Source of the DNA: an uncultured Collinsella sp.
GTDB taxonomy: Bacteria > Actinomycetota > Coriobacteriia > Coriobacteriales > Coriobacteriaceae
Reading direction: 5' to 3'
Assembly: GCA_905197665.1 (NCBI GenBank)
Contig: CAJJZP010000024.1
Location: 1 to 31,389, forward strand
Length of the DNA stretch: 31,389 nt
Below are positions 14,762 through 23,370 of this stretch, in pieces; the stretch's first letter is position 1, and each line of letters begins with the position of its first letter. Under the pieces are notes generated by a model. That model worked only from the letters and a program-made list of their open reading frames with translations. It was not told the origin of the DNA and made no database searches. The position numbers and the translations under genes were made by a program.

Positions 14762-17419
14762 ATGAGTGCTGACTACCCGTCAATGACTACGGCCGAGATT
14801 CGCTCCAAGTTCCTCAACTTCTTTGAGGAGCGCGGTCTTAAGCTCTATCCTTCTTCGTCCCTCGTCCCCGACGATCCTTCGCTGCTGCTCGCCAACGCCG
14901 GCATGAACCAGTTTAAGGAGTACTACCAGGGCAAGAAGACCATGAAGGAGATCGGCGCGATCTCCTGCCAGAAGTGTGTCCGCACCAACGACATCGACTG
15001 CATCGGCGAGGACGGCCGTCACCTGTCCTTCTTTGAGATGCTCGGCGACTTCTCCTTTGGCGGCGTCTCCAAGCAGCAGGCCTGCGCTTGGGCCTTTGAG
15101 CTCATCACCAAGGAGTTCAAGCTGCCGCTCGACCGCCTGTACTTCACCGTCTTTACCGAGGACGACGAGACTCACGACGTGTGGCGCTCTCTGGGCGTTG
15201 CCGAGGATCACATCTCCCGCCTGGGCGAGGACGACAACTTCTGGGCCGCTGGCCCCACCGGCCCCTGCGGTCCGTGCTCCGAGATCTACTTTGACATGGG
15301 CGAGGAGGTCGGTTGCGGCAGCCCCGACTGCAAGCCTGGCTGCGACTGCGACCGCTTCCTTGAGTTCTGGAACCTCGTGTTTACCCAGTACGACCGCCAG
15401 GAGGACGGCTCCATGCCGGAGCTGCCGCACCGCAACCTCGATACGGGCATGGGTCTGGAGCGCATGGCCGCCATCATGCAGCACAAGACCGCTAACTACG
15501 ACGGCGATCTGATGCAGCACCTCATCAAACTCGGCGAGGAGATCAGCGGCAAGACCTATGACGCCGACGATTACTCCGGCGCCAGCCGCTCCCTGCGCAT
15601 CATCGCCGACCACTCCCGTGCCGTCGACTTTATGATCTCGGACGGCATCCTGCCCGGTAACGAGGGCCGCGAGTACGTCCTGCGCCGCCTGCTCCGTCGT
15701 GCCGTGTTCCACGGTCGTCTGCTGGGCATCGAGGGCGCCTTCCTGACCAAGTTTATCGACGAGGTCAACGCTCAGATGGGCGAGGCCTATCCCGAGCTGC
15801 TCAAGAACGTCGCGCTCGTTAAGGGCATCGTCGCCTCCGAGGAGGAGCGTTTCTCAACGACGCTCGACAACGGCCGCGTTTACCTGGACGAGGCCCTGGC
15901 CGCGCTCGCCGACGGCGCTGTCCTTCCGGGCGATGTTGCCTTTAAGCTTCACGACACCTTTGGTTTCCCCATTGACCTGACCGTCGAGATCGCCGGCACC
16001 GCCGGTCACGACGTCGACATGGATGGCTTTACCGCTTGCATGGAGGACCAGAAGGCCCGCGCCCGCGCCAACGCCAAGGGCGATGCCTGGGGTAGCTTTA
16101 ACGACGTGTGGGTCGAGCTTTCCGACAAGGTTGCCGCGACCGAGTTCGACGGCTATGACAACGACGTCATCGATGGCGCCAAGGTTGTCGCCATCGTGAG
16201 CAACGGCGAGTCCGTCGAGTCCGTTGCCGCCGGCGAGGACGTCGAGGTCGTGCTCGACCGCACCCCGTTCTATGCCGAGATGGGTGGCCAGCAGGGCGAC
16301 GCCGGCGAGCTTTCCGCCGAGGGCGTTGCGCTGACCATTTCCGATACCAAGAACCACAACGGCCTGTATGCTCACGTCGCCCACGTCGCCGAGGGCACGC
16401 TGACCGTCGGTGCTACCGTGACCGCCGCGCTCGACGCCGAGCGCCGTGGCTTCCTGCGTCGCAACCACACCGCCACGCACCTGCTCGACGCCGCGCTTAA
16501 GCAGGTCCTGGGCGAGCATGTCTCCCAGGCTGGCTCGTTGGTGACGCCCGAGCACCTGCGCTTTGACTTCACCCACTTCGAGGCCCTGTCCTCCGAGCAG
16601 CTCAAGGCTGTCGAGGACCTGGTCAACCAGCAGATCTTCGCTTCCAAGCCGGTTGTGACCCGCGTCATGGGCATCGACGAGGCCAAGGCCGCCGGTGCTG
16701 TCGCCCTCTTTGGCGAGAAGTACGGCGACGTCGTCCGCGTTGTCTCCGTGGGCGCCGAGGACCAGCCGTTCTCCCGCGAGCTCTGCGGTGGCACGCATGC
16801 CGCCAACACCGCCGAGATCGGTCTGTTCAAGATCATCTCCGAGTCTTCCACGGGCTCGAACGTCCGCCGTATCGAGGCCGTGACCTCCAAGGGCGCTCTC
16901 GACTACATGGCCGACCGCCTGGCGCTCGTTGACGCCGCTGCCGCTGCGCTCAAGTGCCGCTTGGATGAGGTTCCCGCCCGCGTGGAGAACCTGCAGGCCG
17001 AGCTGCGCGAGACGTCCAATAAGCTTAAGAAGGCTCTGACCGGTGGCTCCTCCGATGCTATCTCCAGCGCCATCGAGGGCGCCGTCGAGCTCGACGGCTA
17101 CAAGCTCGTCGTCGCTGAGCTCCAGGGCCTTGAGGCTGCTGACCTGCGAAACGTCTGGGATACCGTGCACCAGAAGGTTGCCGGCCCCGTCGCCTGCGTC
17201 GTTGCCAGCGTGACCGAGAAGGGCACCCCGGCTCTGCTCGCCGCTGGCTCCGATGACGCCGTGAATGCCGGTTTCCACGCCGGTAACGTGATCAAGCAGA
17301 TCGCGGGCCTGGTCGATGGTCGCGGTGGCGGTCGTCCCAACATGGCCCAGGCCGGTGGCAAGAACGCCGCCGGTATCGCCGATGCCCTCGCGGCCGCCAA
17401 GACCGCGCTCGGCGCCTAA
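14762..17419 (+). CDS. alaS: Alanyl-tRNA synthetase
   Basis: This is an 885-residue class II synthetase, normal full length. The N-terminal catalytic domain begins with TTAEIRSKFLNFFEERG and holds GMNQFK and CGPCSEIYFDMG. The editing domain has the zinc motif His569-xxx-His573 (NHTATH) and Cys675-xxx-His679 (CGGTH). The C-terminal C-Ala domain ends with GRGGGRPNMAQAGG, which matches the family. The start ATG 14762 has CGAGGAG nine bases upstream; the frame stays open further back, but that part would run through the terminator and promoter. ruvX follows after 17 bases and is probably cotranscribed. Confidence 0.97.
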   Translation: MSADYPSMTTAEIRSKFLNFFEERGLKLYPSSSLVPDDPSLLLANAGMNQFKEYYQGKKTMKEIGAISCQKCVRTNDIDCIGEDGRHLSFFEMLGDFSFGGVSKQQACAWAFELITKEFKLPLDRLYFTVFTEDDETHDVWRSLGVAEDHISRLGEDDNFWAAGPTGPCGPCSEIYFDMGEEVGCGSPDCKPGCDCDRFLEFWNLVFTQYDRQEDGSMPELPHRNLDTGMGLERMAAIMQHKTANYDGDLMQHLIKLGEEISGKTYDADDYSGASRSLRIIADHSRAVDFMISDGILPGNEGREYVLRRLLRRAVFHGRLLGIEGAFLTKFIDEVNAQMGEAYPELLKNVALVKGIVASEEERFSTTLDNGRVYLDEALAALADGAVLPGDVAFKLHDTFGFPIDLTVEIAGTAGHDVDMDGFTACMEDQKARARANAKGDAWGSFNDVWVELSDKVAATEFDGYDNDVIDGAKVVAIVSNGESVESVAAGEDVEVVLDRTPFYAEMGGQQGDAGELSAEGVALTISDTKNHNGLYAHVAHVAEGTLTVGATVTAALDAERRGFLRRNHTATHLLDAALKQVLGEHVSQAGSLVTPEHLRFDFTHFEALSSEQLKAVEDLVNQQIFASKPVVTRVMGIDEAKAAGAVALFGEKYGDVVRVVSVGAEDQPFSRELCGGTHAANTAEIGLFKIISESSTGSNVRRIEAVTSKGALDYMADRLALVDAAAAALKCRLDEVPARVENLQAELRETSNKLKKALTGGSSDAISSAIEGAVELDGYKLVVAELQGLEAADLRNVWDTVHQKVAGPVACVVASVTEKGTPALLAAGSDDAVNAGFHAGNVIKQIAGLVDGRGGGRPNMAQAGGKNAAGIADALAAAKTALGA

Positions 17420-17436
17420 GAACATAAGTAGTCGCT

Positions 17437-17865
17437 GTGGTCGCGCTCGCACTGGACATAGGGGAGACCAGGATTGGCATTGCCGTCTCGAGCCGTGATG
17501 GCAAGATGGCAATGCCTGTCAAGGTGCTTCCGGCTGCCGAGGTCACTGGTATGGCAAAGACGTTTCGCTACCTGGTCGAGGACTATGAGCCCGATATCCT
17601 GGTGAGCGGACGTCCCTTGACCATGGCCGGTGAGCCCGGTCCCCAGGCCGAGCGCGTCGCCGCCGTGGCCCAAAAGATTGCCGACGAGCTCGAGCTTCCG
17701 CTGGAGTTTGAGGACGAGCGTCTGTCCTCGCAGGAGGCCAAGAGAATCCTGCGCGAGCAGGGACTCAACGAAAAGCAGATGAGGGGCAAGATTGACATGA
17801 TCGCCGCCAGCCTGTTCTTGCAGACATGGCTCGATCGTAAAAACGAGGAGGTTTCGCATGCCTAG
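17437..17865 (+). CDS. ruvX: RuvX/YqgF-type Holliday junction resolvase-like nuclease
   Basis: This 142-residue RNase H-fold protein is of the usual length. ALDIGETRIGIAVS carries the first catalytic Asp, DERLSS the middle acidic residues, and KIDMIAASLFLQTWLD the last Asp. Members process the 5' end of 16S pre-rRNA and were first proposed as Holliday junction resolvases. The start is GTG at 17437 with only a weak ribosome binding site, so coupling to alaS is likely. The last eight bases overlap mltG. The alaS-ruvX-mltG order is widespread in Gram-positive bacteria. Confidence 0.92.
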   Translation: MVALALDIGETRIGIAVSSRDGKMAMPVKVLPAAEVTGMAKTFRYLVEDYEPDILVSGRPLTMAGEPGPQAERVAAVAQKIADELELPLEFEDERLSSQEAKRILREQGLNEKQMRGKIDMIAASLFLQTWLDRKNEEVSHA

Positions 17866-19213
17866 CGCTTCCGATCCGCGCCAGCAGAATCGTACACGGC
17901 AGCCCGTGCCGCGCCCTGCTCAGCCTGGCCAGCGCCCGGGGCAGCCGATGCAGCGTTCGGCTCAGCCTACTCAGCGTGCTGCTCAGCAGCCCGCAGCTCG
18001 TCCCGCGCAGCCTGCTGGCGGCGCTCGTTTTAAGCAGCAGACTCCTGCCCAGCGCACGCAGGGACAGGCCCCGCAATCACGCTCTCGCGCACATCATGCT
18101 CATGGCTCGCACGGCGTTGCTCCGGCCACGCGCTCGAGCTATAACACGCATGCCCGCCGTGGCGTCCAAAAGAAAAGCTCTCCGGTGCCTATGATTATCG
18201 GTGGCGTCATCGCCGTGCTTGCACTTGTCGCGATCGTTTTCTTTGTCGTGCCTGCCGTCAAGGGCTTCTTTACCGGTGAGGATACGAAGGTCACGGCTGG
18301 TCAGCAGGTTACGGTGACCATTCCCGACGGTGCTTCGGGCGATACGATCGCCTCGATTCTCTCCGAGAACCATATCGTCGAAAATCCTAAGGATTACTAC
18401 GCGGCGGTGAAAAAGCTCAACGCCGATATGTCGCTTAAGCCTGGCACCTACTCGGTCTCCACGCTCATGGATGCGACCAAGGTCGTCCAGCAGCTCATGG
18501 AAGGCCCCAACGCGGGCTCCAATGCGCTGACTATCCCTGAGGGCCTGACGGTCGATCAAGTCGCGGACCGTGTGGCCCAGGCCTACGACAGCATCTCTAA
18601 GGAAGACTTCCTCAATCAGGCCAAGGCCTCTAACTACGTGGACGACTATAGCTTCCTTAAGGGCGCCGCCAACGATTCGCTCGAGGGTTTCTTGTTCCCC
18701 AAGACCTATTCGTTGGGTGATTCGCCGACGGCCGATGATGTGATTCGCGCCATGCTCGATCAGTTTAAGACCGAGTACAAGTCGCTTGACTTTGCGAGCT
18801 GCGAGGCCAAGATCAAGGAACGCTACGGTGTGGAGATGTCCGACTACGACATCGTCAACTTGGCCTCTATTGTTGAGCGCGAGGGCCTCAACGCCGACCA
18901 ACGTGCGCACGTGGCCTCGGTTTTTTACAACCGCCTTGCCGGCAAGCTCGACGGTCTGCGTTATCTCAACAGCGATGCGACCATGATGTATGTCACCGGC
19001 GGCGAGGTTACCGCCGACGACCTGCAGAGCGATAGCCCGTATAACACCTATAAGCACGAGGGCCTGCCGCCCACGCCCATCTGCTCTCCGTCGCTCGAGG
19101 CGCTCAAGGCTACCCTTGAGCCGACCGACTCCGATGACCTGTATTTCTACATTACACAGGACGAGGAGTATTTCTCGCAAACCTACGAAGAGCATCAACA
19201 GTCTTGGAATTAG
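17858..19213 (+). CDS. mltG: Endolytic murein transglycosylase MltG (YceG family)
   Basis: This 451-residue protein cuts nascent peptidoglycan strands and sets glycan chain length. It has a cytoplasmic N-terminal tail of about 105 residues that is almost only Gln, Pro, Ala and Arg, then one membrane helix (about residues 110-135), a LysM-like region and the YceG catalytic domain. The catalytic Glu is expected in ASIVERE (Glu340 or its neighbour Glu342). GLPPTPICSPSLEALKA and LYFYI are the conserved C-terminal motifs. The start has GGAGG six bases upstream and overlaps ruvX by eight bases. The tail is much longer than in Escherichia coli MltG, which has almost none. Confidence 0.93.
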   Translation: MPSASDPRQQNRTRQPVPRPAQPGQRPGQPMQRSAQPTQRAAQQPAARPAQPAGGARFKQQTPAQRTQGQAPQSRSRAHHAHGSHGVAPATRSSYNTHARRGVQKKSSPVPMIIGGVIAVLALVAIVFFVVPAVKGFFTGEDTKVTAGQQVTVTIPDGASGDTIASILSENHIVENPKDYYAAVKKLNADMSLKPGTYSVSTLMDATKVVQQLMEGPNAGSNALTIPEGLTVDQVADRVAQAYDSISKEDFLNQAKASNYVDDYSFLKGAANDSLEGFLFPKTYSLGDSPTADDVIRAMLDQFKTEYKSLDFASCEAKIKERYGVEMSDYDIVNLASIVEREGLNADQRAHVASVFYNRLAGKLDGLRYLNSDATMMYVTGGEVTADDLQSDSPYNTYKHEGLPPTPICSPSLEALKATLEPTDSDDLYFYITQDEEYFSQTYEEHQQSWN

Positions 19214-19214
19214 C

Positions 19215-19712
19215 ATGAGGATTTTTAGCCCCAAACGATACGTTGCCTCGGTCGACCGCATCGACCTTGATACCCTGTGGGCCGACGGCAAGCGCGCCAT
19301 CTTGCTCGATCGCGATAACACCCTGGTGCCGCGCGACACCGAGCAGGTTCCCGCCGCGGTTTCCGCTTGGCTCGACGCCGCCCGCGCCAAAGGCTTTAAG
19401 CTGTGCATGGTGTCCAACAACTGGCATCGCGATCAGGTCATGGCATCGGCGCGCGAGCTGGGACTCGAGGCCATCAGCCACGCCATGAAGCCCGCCCCGT
19501 TTGCCTTGAAGGCGGGTCTTAAGCGCCTCGGCGCCACGGCAGACGAGGCGGTGCTGATCGGCGATCAGCTGTACACAGACGTGTGGAGCGGTAATTTTGC
19601 CGGTGTTGACACTATTCTGGTCAAGCCGCAGGCGACCCAGGACCTGTGGTACACGCAGATCTTCCGTATCTTTGAGCGCCGGGCCCTGCGCGACCTTCCC
19701 TGCGAGGAATAG
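19215..19712 (+). CDS. YqeG-family HAD-type phosphatase (class IIIA)
   Basis: This 165-residue HAD-superfamily protein carries the nucleophile motif LLDRDNTLVP near residue 30, SNN as motif II, KPAPFALKAGL with the motif III Lys, and GDQLYTDVWSG as motif IV. That pattern and length fit the YqeG / HAD-IIIA subfamily, whose substrate is not established in bacteria (the yeast relative Gep4 dephosphorylates phosphatidylglycerophosphate). The start ATG 19215 comes one base after the mltG stop, with a weak GGA site. It leads a run yqeG-aroK-aroB-like, as seen around yqeG in many Gram-positive genomes, where aroE often follows; aroE is absent here. Confidence 0.85.
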   Translation: MRIFSPKRYVASVDRIDLDTLWADGKRAILLDRDNTLVPRDTEQVPAAVSAWLDAARAKGFKLCMVSNNWHRDQVMASARELGLEAISHAMKPAPFALKAGLKRLGATADEAVLIGDQLYTDVWSGNFAGVDTILVKPQATQDLWYTQIFRIFERRALRDLPCEE

Positions 19713-19720
19713 GTTTCGCC

Positions 19721-20254
19721 ATGTCTCAGCACATCAAACACGGCTGCGACCATATCTTCTTTATCGGCTTTTTGGGCGCGGGCAAGTCGACGCTTGCGCG
19801 CAACGTGGGCACTATGTTCAAGCGTCGATTCATCGATACCGATCGTTTGGTTGTGCGTCGATGCGGCAAGTCGGTGACCGAGATATTTGAGACCGAGGGC
19901 GAGAATCGTTTTCGCGAACTCGAGACCTCGGCACTCCGTTCGCTTCAAAGCGAACGCAGCCTGCTGGTATCGTGCGGGGGCGGCATCGTCGAGACGCCGG
20001 TGAACATTGAGCTGATGCACGAGATGGGTACCTGTGTGTACCTCGAAGGCGACTTTGAGGACTCGTTGCGCCAGATTCGCCGCTCCGATACCCGGCCCGA
20101 TTTCCGCTCGCCCGAGCATGCTGCGCGCCTGTTTGAGCATCGCCGTCCGCTGTATCGCCAGGCCGCCGATATTACCCTTGATATTCGCAACAAGTCCTTC
20201 GAGGACGTTTCCTACCTTTGTGCCGAGAAGCTTTTGGAGCGTGGACTGCTATGA
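19721..20254 (+). CDS. aroK: Shikimate kinase
   Basis: This 177-residue P-loop kinase phosphorylates shikimate at the 3-hydroxyl in the aromatic amino acid pathway. Walker A is GFLGAGKST. The substrate-binding DTD, the Arg in ENRFRELE, the CGGG loop, the lid Arg in TRPDF and the adenine-side RRPLYRQAAD are all present, so the enzyme looks intact. The start ATG lies eight bases after yqeG with a weak site. Its TGA overlaps the ATG of the AroB-like gene by four bases, which couples them. The integrity of this gene contrasts with its degenerate neighbour. Confidence 0.9.
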   Translation: MSQHIKHGCDHIFFIGFLGAGKSTLARNVGTMFKRRFIDTDRLVVRRCGKSVTEIFETEGENRFRELETSALRSLQSERSLLVSCGGGIVETPVNIELMHEMGTCVYLEGDFEDSLRQIRRSDTRPDFRSPEHAARLFEHRRPLYRQAADITLDIRNKSFEDVSYLCAEKLLERGLL

Positions 20255-21360
20255 TTCGCCGTCAACTTATCAATTTCCAAAACCGCAGTGTCGATGTCCG
20301 CGTCGGATTGGGCGCGTTCGAGGAGCTGCCGCGCATGTTTGCCTCGGCTGTGGGCAAGCCTAAGCGCGCGATGGTGGTTTGGAACGACGCCACATCCGAG
20401 CGATTTGGCGAGGTCGTCGAGCATGCGCTGATCGACGCTGGTTTTGCCGTGTTGCTGCTCGTCCTCGAGGTTTCACCTGCCGGTGCTACGCTTGCCGATG
20501 CCGATATCGTCTTTGGCGCCCTGTCGGCTAACGGCATTACCTGTGACGATCTCGTCGTCGCTGTCGGCGACACGGCGACCTGCTCGGTTGTTTGCTGGTG
20601 TGCCAATCAGTGGTGCGGTCGTACCGAGTGCGCCTTGCTGCCGACGACGTTCGACGCCATGCTCACGGTCGCGACGACCATGAAGCCGCTCGTCGCATCG
20701 TCGGCGAATGCGCTTCCCGCTATCGCGTTCCGTCCCGAGCCGGGCTTGGTCGTGTGTGACCTCGACCTTGTTCGCGCGGCGGACCCCGAGGACCTTAAGC
20801 TCGGTTATGCGGTACTTGTTGGCACCATGCTTTCGAGCAGCAAGTCCCGCTGGAATCAGTTTACCGAGACCATTCCCGAGATTCTCGCGGGCGAGGAGGT
20901 CGCGCTCGTCAATGCCGTTCAGTGGTCTCAGACTGCCCGTAAGGACGTACTGATGGCCACGAACCCGAGCGCCCGCCATGCGCTCGATTTTGGCAAGACG
21001 GGGGAGCGTACCCTGCGCGCCTGCTTGGGCGATGCCGCTTCGCCGGTGCCTGCCTACCAGCTGTTGTCCGAGGGCATGCGCTTTGAGGCGCGCCTAGCAC
21101 ATGATGCCTGCGACTTCGATATCGATTACGTCTTTGAGGTCGATGACTGCCTGGAGGACTTTGGTATCGAGGAGCTTGCCTTCGATCTGGAGCCTGCCGC
21201 ATATATCGAGGAGTTCCGCAGGCAGCAGTTTGTCCGCTCGAACCGCAGCATGTTGCCGCTGCCCGCGGCGCTCGGCGCCATTCGTCTAACGAGCGTTGAG
21301 GACGAGGTTCTCGACCGCCATGCTCACGCATACTTGGCTTCTCGCAACGAACTTCTCTAG
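20251..21360 (+). CDS. AroB-like protein, apparently inactive homologue of 3-dehydroquinate synthase
   Basis: This 369-residue protein follows the AroB fold from end to end: VGLGAFEELP at the N-terminus, CDDLVVAVGD, ALLPTTFDAM, VVCDLDLVRAADPEDLKLGYA, LDFGKTGERTLRA and MLPLPAALGAIRL near the C-terminus. The active site is gone. GGGVVGDLAGF has become VGDTATCSVVC, the DSSVGGKT segment reads TVATTMKPL, and the three metal ligands appear lost (GLAEV to GYAVL, GHT to GKT, HGEAV to SEGMR). AroB normally makes 3-dehydroquinate from DAHP with NAD and zinc. It starts inside aroK (ATGA overlap), so it is coexpressed with an intact kinase. The frame is open and clean, so it is not a simple pseudogene. 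Confidence 0.75.
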   Translation: MIRRQLINFQNRSVDVRVGLGAFEELPRMFASAVGKPKRAMVVWNDATSERFGEVVEHALIDAGFAVLLLVLEVSPAGATLADADIVFGALSANGITCDDLVVAVGDTATCSVVCWCANQWCGRTECALLPTTFDAMLTVATTMKPLVASSANALPAIAFRPEPGLVVCDLDLVRAADPEDLKLGYAVLVGTMLSSSKSRWNQFTETIPEILAGEEVALVNAVQWSQTARKDVLMATNPSARHALDFGKTGERTLRACLGDAASPVPAYQLLSEGMRFEARLAHDACDFDIDYVFEVDDCLEDFGIEELAFDLEPAAYIEEFRRQQFVRSNRSMLPLPAALGAIRLTSVEDEVLDRHAHAYLASRNELL

Positions 21361-21366
21361 GATTTA

Positions 21367-21392
21367 TTGACATCCATCGTCTTTCGTATCAT
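21367..21392 (+). promoter_or_regulatory. Candidate promoter upstream of pepP
   Basis: A perfect TTGACA lies at 21367-21372. TATCAT (21387-21392) is only 14 bases away; CATGTT at 17 bases is a poorer alternative -10. Either way transcription would start near 21400, at the foot of the leader hairpin. Confidence 0.45.
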
Positions 21393-21397
21393 GTTGA

Positions 21398-21467
21398 GGG
21401 GCGGGTTTCCAATCGGTTGCGAATCGCAAGCGATTCCGTCGTTCGGTTGAGACCCGTCCCGCACTTT
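21398..21467 (+). promoter_or_regulatory. Structured leader / attenuator-like hairpin before pepP
   Basis: The outer arms GGGGCGGGTTTC (21398-21409) and GAGACCCGTCCC (21449-21460) form twelve pairs, two of them G-U. The inner hairpin GAATCGC-AA-GCGATTC (21421-21436) is perfect. A short TTTT (21464-21467) follows. It could be a terminator of the aroB-like transcript or, given the upstream TTGACA, the 5' end of the pepP mRNA. No known riboswitch class is recognised. Confidence 0.55.
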
Positions 21468-21492
21468 TAGAGACAACAAGAAAGGAATCTGC

Positions 21493-22623
21493 ATGTCTGA
21501 GTTTGCTGCCGGTCCTGCCGGTCGTATCGAGCGTGTCCGTGCCCTGATGGTTGAGCGCGGCTACGACGCTATCGTGGTGCGCGACGAGGCCAACCTTCGT
21601 TGGCTTACGGGCGTCAAGGGCGTCTTCGATTACACCTTCGAGTTCCCGCACGCTGCGTTTATTACGGCTGACCAGTGCCTGTTCCATACCGACTCGCGCT
21701 ATCTCAACAGCTTTGAGGAGAACACGCCCGGCGGCAGCCCCTGGGTCTACGACATGGACGAGGGCACCATCCCCGGCTGGGTCGCCGGCAAGATCGCGGC
21801 CAACAAGTGCCGCGTCTGCGCTGTCGAGGACGACATGCAGATCAATTTCTACCAGGGTATTCAGCGTGGCCTGGAGGACCGCTCCGTTGCCTGCATGCTG
21901 CCGCTGATGCATGACGACATCCGTAAGATGCGCGCCATCAAGGACGCCGAGGAGATCGAGCTCATGCGCCACGCGCAGTCGATCACCGACGCCGCCTTCC
22001 AGCACATGCTCGGCTATATTAAGCCCGGTATGACTGAGAAACAGGTCCGCAACGAGCTCGAGAACTTTATGTTCGCTAACGGTGCCGATAGCCTGGCCTT
22101 TGGCTCCATCGTCGCGAGCGGTCCCAACACCGCCAACCCGCATGCTGTCCCGAGCGACCGCGTGATCGAGAAGGGCGACTTCGTTCTCATGGATTATGGC
22201 GCGGGTTACTGCGACTATCGCTCCGACATGACTCGTACCGTCGTGATGGGCGAGCCCACGTCCGAACAGCTCGACCTGTACGCGCTCGTGCGCCGTACGC
22301 ACGAGGAATGCGTCGCCGCAATCCATCCGGGCGTCGAGGGCAACGACATTTTCAAGCTTTCCAAGAAGATCATCGGCGATGCCGGCTATGGTGATTACTG
22401 CAACCATGGTCTGGGCCACGGCGTGGGCATTGACATCCACGAGCTGCCCAACTTCAACCGCAGCAAGAATATCATCGAGGTCGGCTCGGTTATCACCATG
22501 GAGCCCGGCGTCTACCTGCCCGGCGTGGGCGGCGTGCGTCTGGAGGACTACGGCGTGGTCACCGAGAACGGCTACGAGCCCTTCACCAAGACGCCGCATG
22601 ACCTTCACGTCATCGATTGCTAG
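21493..22623 (+). CDS. pepP: M24-family aminopeptidase P (Xaa-Pro aminopeptidase)
   Basis: This 376-residue cytoplasmic metallopeptidase has an N-terminal creatinase-like domain (about 1-130) and a pita-bread catalytic domain. The dinuclear metal ligands are visible: Asp234 and Asp245 (MDYGAGYCDYRSDMTRT), the His in GHGVGIDIHE, the Glu in MEPGVY and the Glu in GVRLED. Such enzymes release an N-terminal residue ahead of proline. The start ATG has AGAAAGGA about six bases upstream. It lies directly before efp, as in many Gram-positive genomes, but a strong terminator at 22646-22688 and a new -10 box separate the two. The narrow substrate is inferred from the family; Xaa-Pro dipeptidase activity is an alternative. 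Confidence 0.9.
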   Translation: MSEFAAGPAGRIERVRALMVERGYDAIVVRDEANLRWLTGVKGVFDYTFEFPHAAFITADQCLFHTDSRYLNSFEENTPGGSPWVYDMDEGTIPGWVAGKIAANKCRVCAVEDDMQINFYQGIQRGLEDRSVACMLPLMHDDIRKMRAIKDAEEIELMRHAQSITDAAFQHMLGYIKPGMTEKQVRNELENFMFANGADSLAFGSIVASGPNTANPHAVPSDRVIEKGDFVLMDYGAGYCDYRSDMTRTVVMGEPTSEQLDLYALVRRTHEECVAAIHPGVEGNDIFKLSKKIIGDAGYGDYCNHGLGHGVGIDIHELPNFNRSKNIIEVGSVITMEPGVYLPGVGGVRLEDYGVVTENGYEPFTKTPHDLHVIDC

Positions 22624-22645
22624 CTCATTTCGATAGATTTTTGGG

Positions 22646-22688
22646 GCGGGACGTCCGGATCGATTCGGACGTCCCGCGTTCTCTTTTT
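22646..22688 (+). terminator. Rho-independent terminator of pepP
   Basis: GCGGGACGTCCG (22646-22657) and CGGACGTCCCGC (22666-22677) are perfect 12-base complements around an 8-base loop. A short spacer and TTTTT (22684-22688) follow. Confidence 0.92.
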
Positions 22689-22719
22689 ATGCGCTCGCTG
22701 CAGGCGCCGTCTGCAAGTG

Positions 22720-22725
22720 TATAAT
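22720..22725 (+). promoter_or_regulatory. -10 box of the efp operon promoter
   Basis: A perfect TATAAT sits about 58 bases before efp. The -35 region (about 22697-22702) is poor, so an activator or an extended contact may help. Confidence 0.55.
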
Positions 22726-22782
22726 TTCGGTCGTATGTAATTTGGACGCCTGTGCGTTCTGCCCATAAGAAGAAAGGTCGCT

Positions 22783-23346
22783 ATGCCTACCATTTCTACC
22801 GCCGACTTCAAGAACGGCCTCGGTCTCCGTATTAAGGACAAGGTTTATACCATCGTCGAGTTCCAGCACGTCAAGCCGGGCAAGGGTGGTGCTTTTGTGC
22901 GCTACAAGACTCGCGATATCAAGAGCGGTCGTGTCGTTGAGAACACCTGCAACGCCGGCACCAAGTTCGAGAGCGTCATGCTCACCACCCGTGAGTTCCA
23001 GTACCTCTACAACGACGGCACCGACTACATCTTCATGGACAACGAGTCCTACGAGCAGGTTCCCGTTCCCGAGGACATGGTGGGCGAGAACTCCAAGTGG
23101 CTGCGTGAGAACGACATCTGCCAGCTGCTCTTCGCCGACGACGAGCTCATGGGCGTGACCCCGCCGATGTTCATCGAGACCACCATCGTCCAGACCGACC
23201 CGGGCTTTAAGGGCGACACCGTCCAGGGTTCCACCAAGCCGGCCACGATCGACACCGGCGCTGTCATCCAGGTCCCCATGTACCTCAACGAGGGCGAGGT
23301 CATTAAGGTTGACACCCGCGACGGCAAGTTCGTCTCCCGCGTCTAG
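22783..23346 (+). CDS. efp: Translation elongation factor P
   Basis: This 187-residue factor relieves ribosome stalling at polyproline stretches. It has the three-domain beta-barrel layout: KOW-like domain I, then OB domains II and III. The loop that reaches the peptidyl-transferase centre is KPGKGGAF with Lys34, the residue that is modified in some bacteria. No EpmA/EpmB-like modification gene is in the window. The start ATG has AAGAAAGG seven bases upstream. It opens the efp-asp23-nusB-xseB-tlyA-nadK-recN run, a typical Gram-positive arrangement. Confidence 0.97.
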   Translation: MPTISTADFKNGLGLRIKDKVYTIVEFQHVKPGKGGAFVRYKTRDIKSGRVVENTCNAGTKFESVMLTTREFQYLYNDGTDYIFMDNESYEQVPVPEDMVGENSKWLRENDICQLLFADDELMGVTPPMFIETTIVQTDPGFKGDTVQGSTKPATIDTGAVIQVPMYLNEGEVIKVDTRDGKFVSRV

Positions 23347-23370
23347 CAACCAACTCTTCTAGGAGGACTC

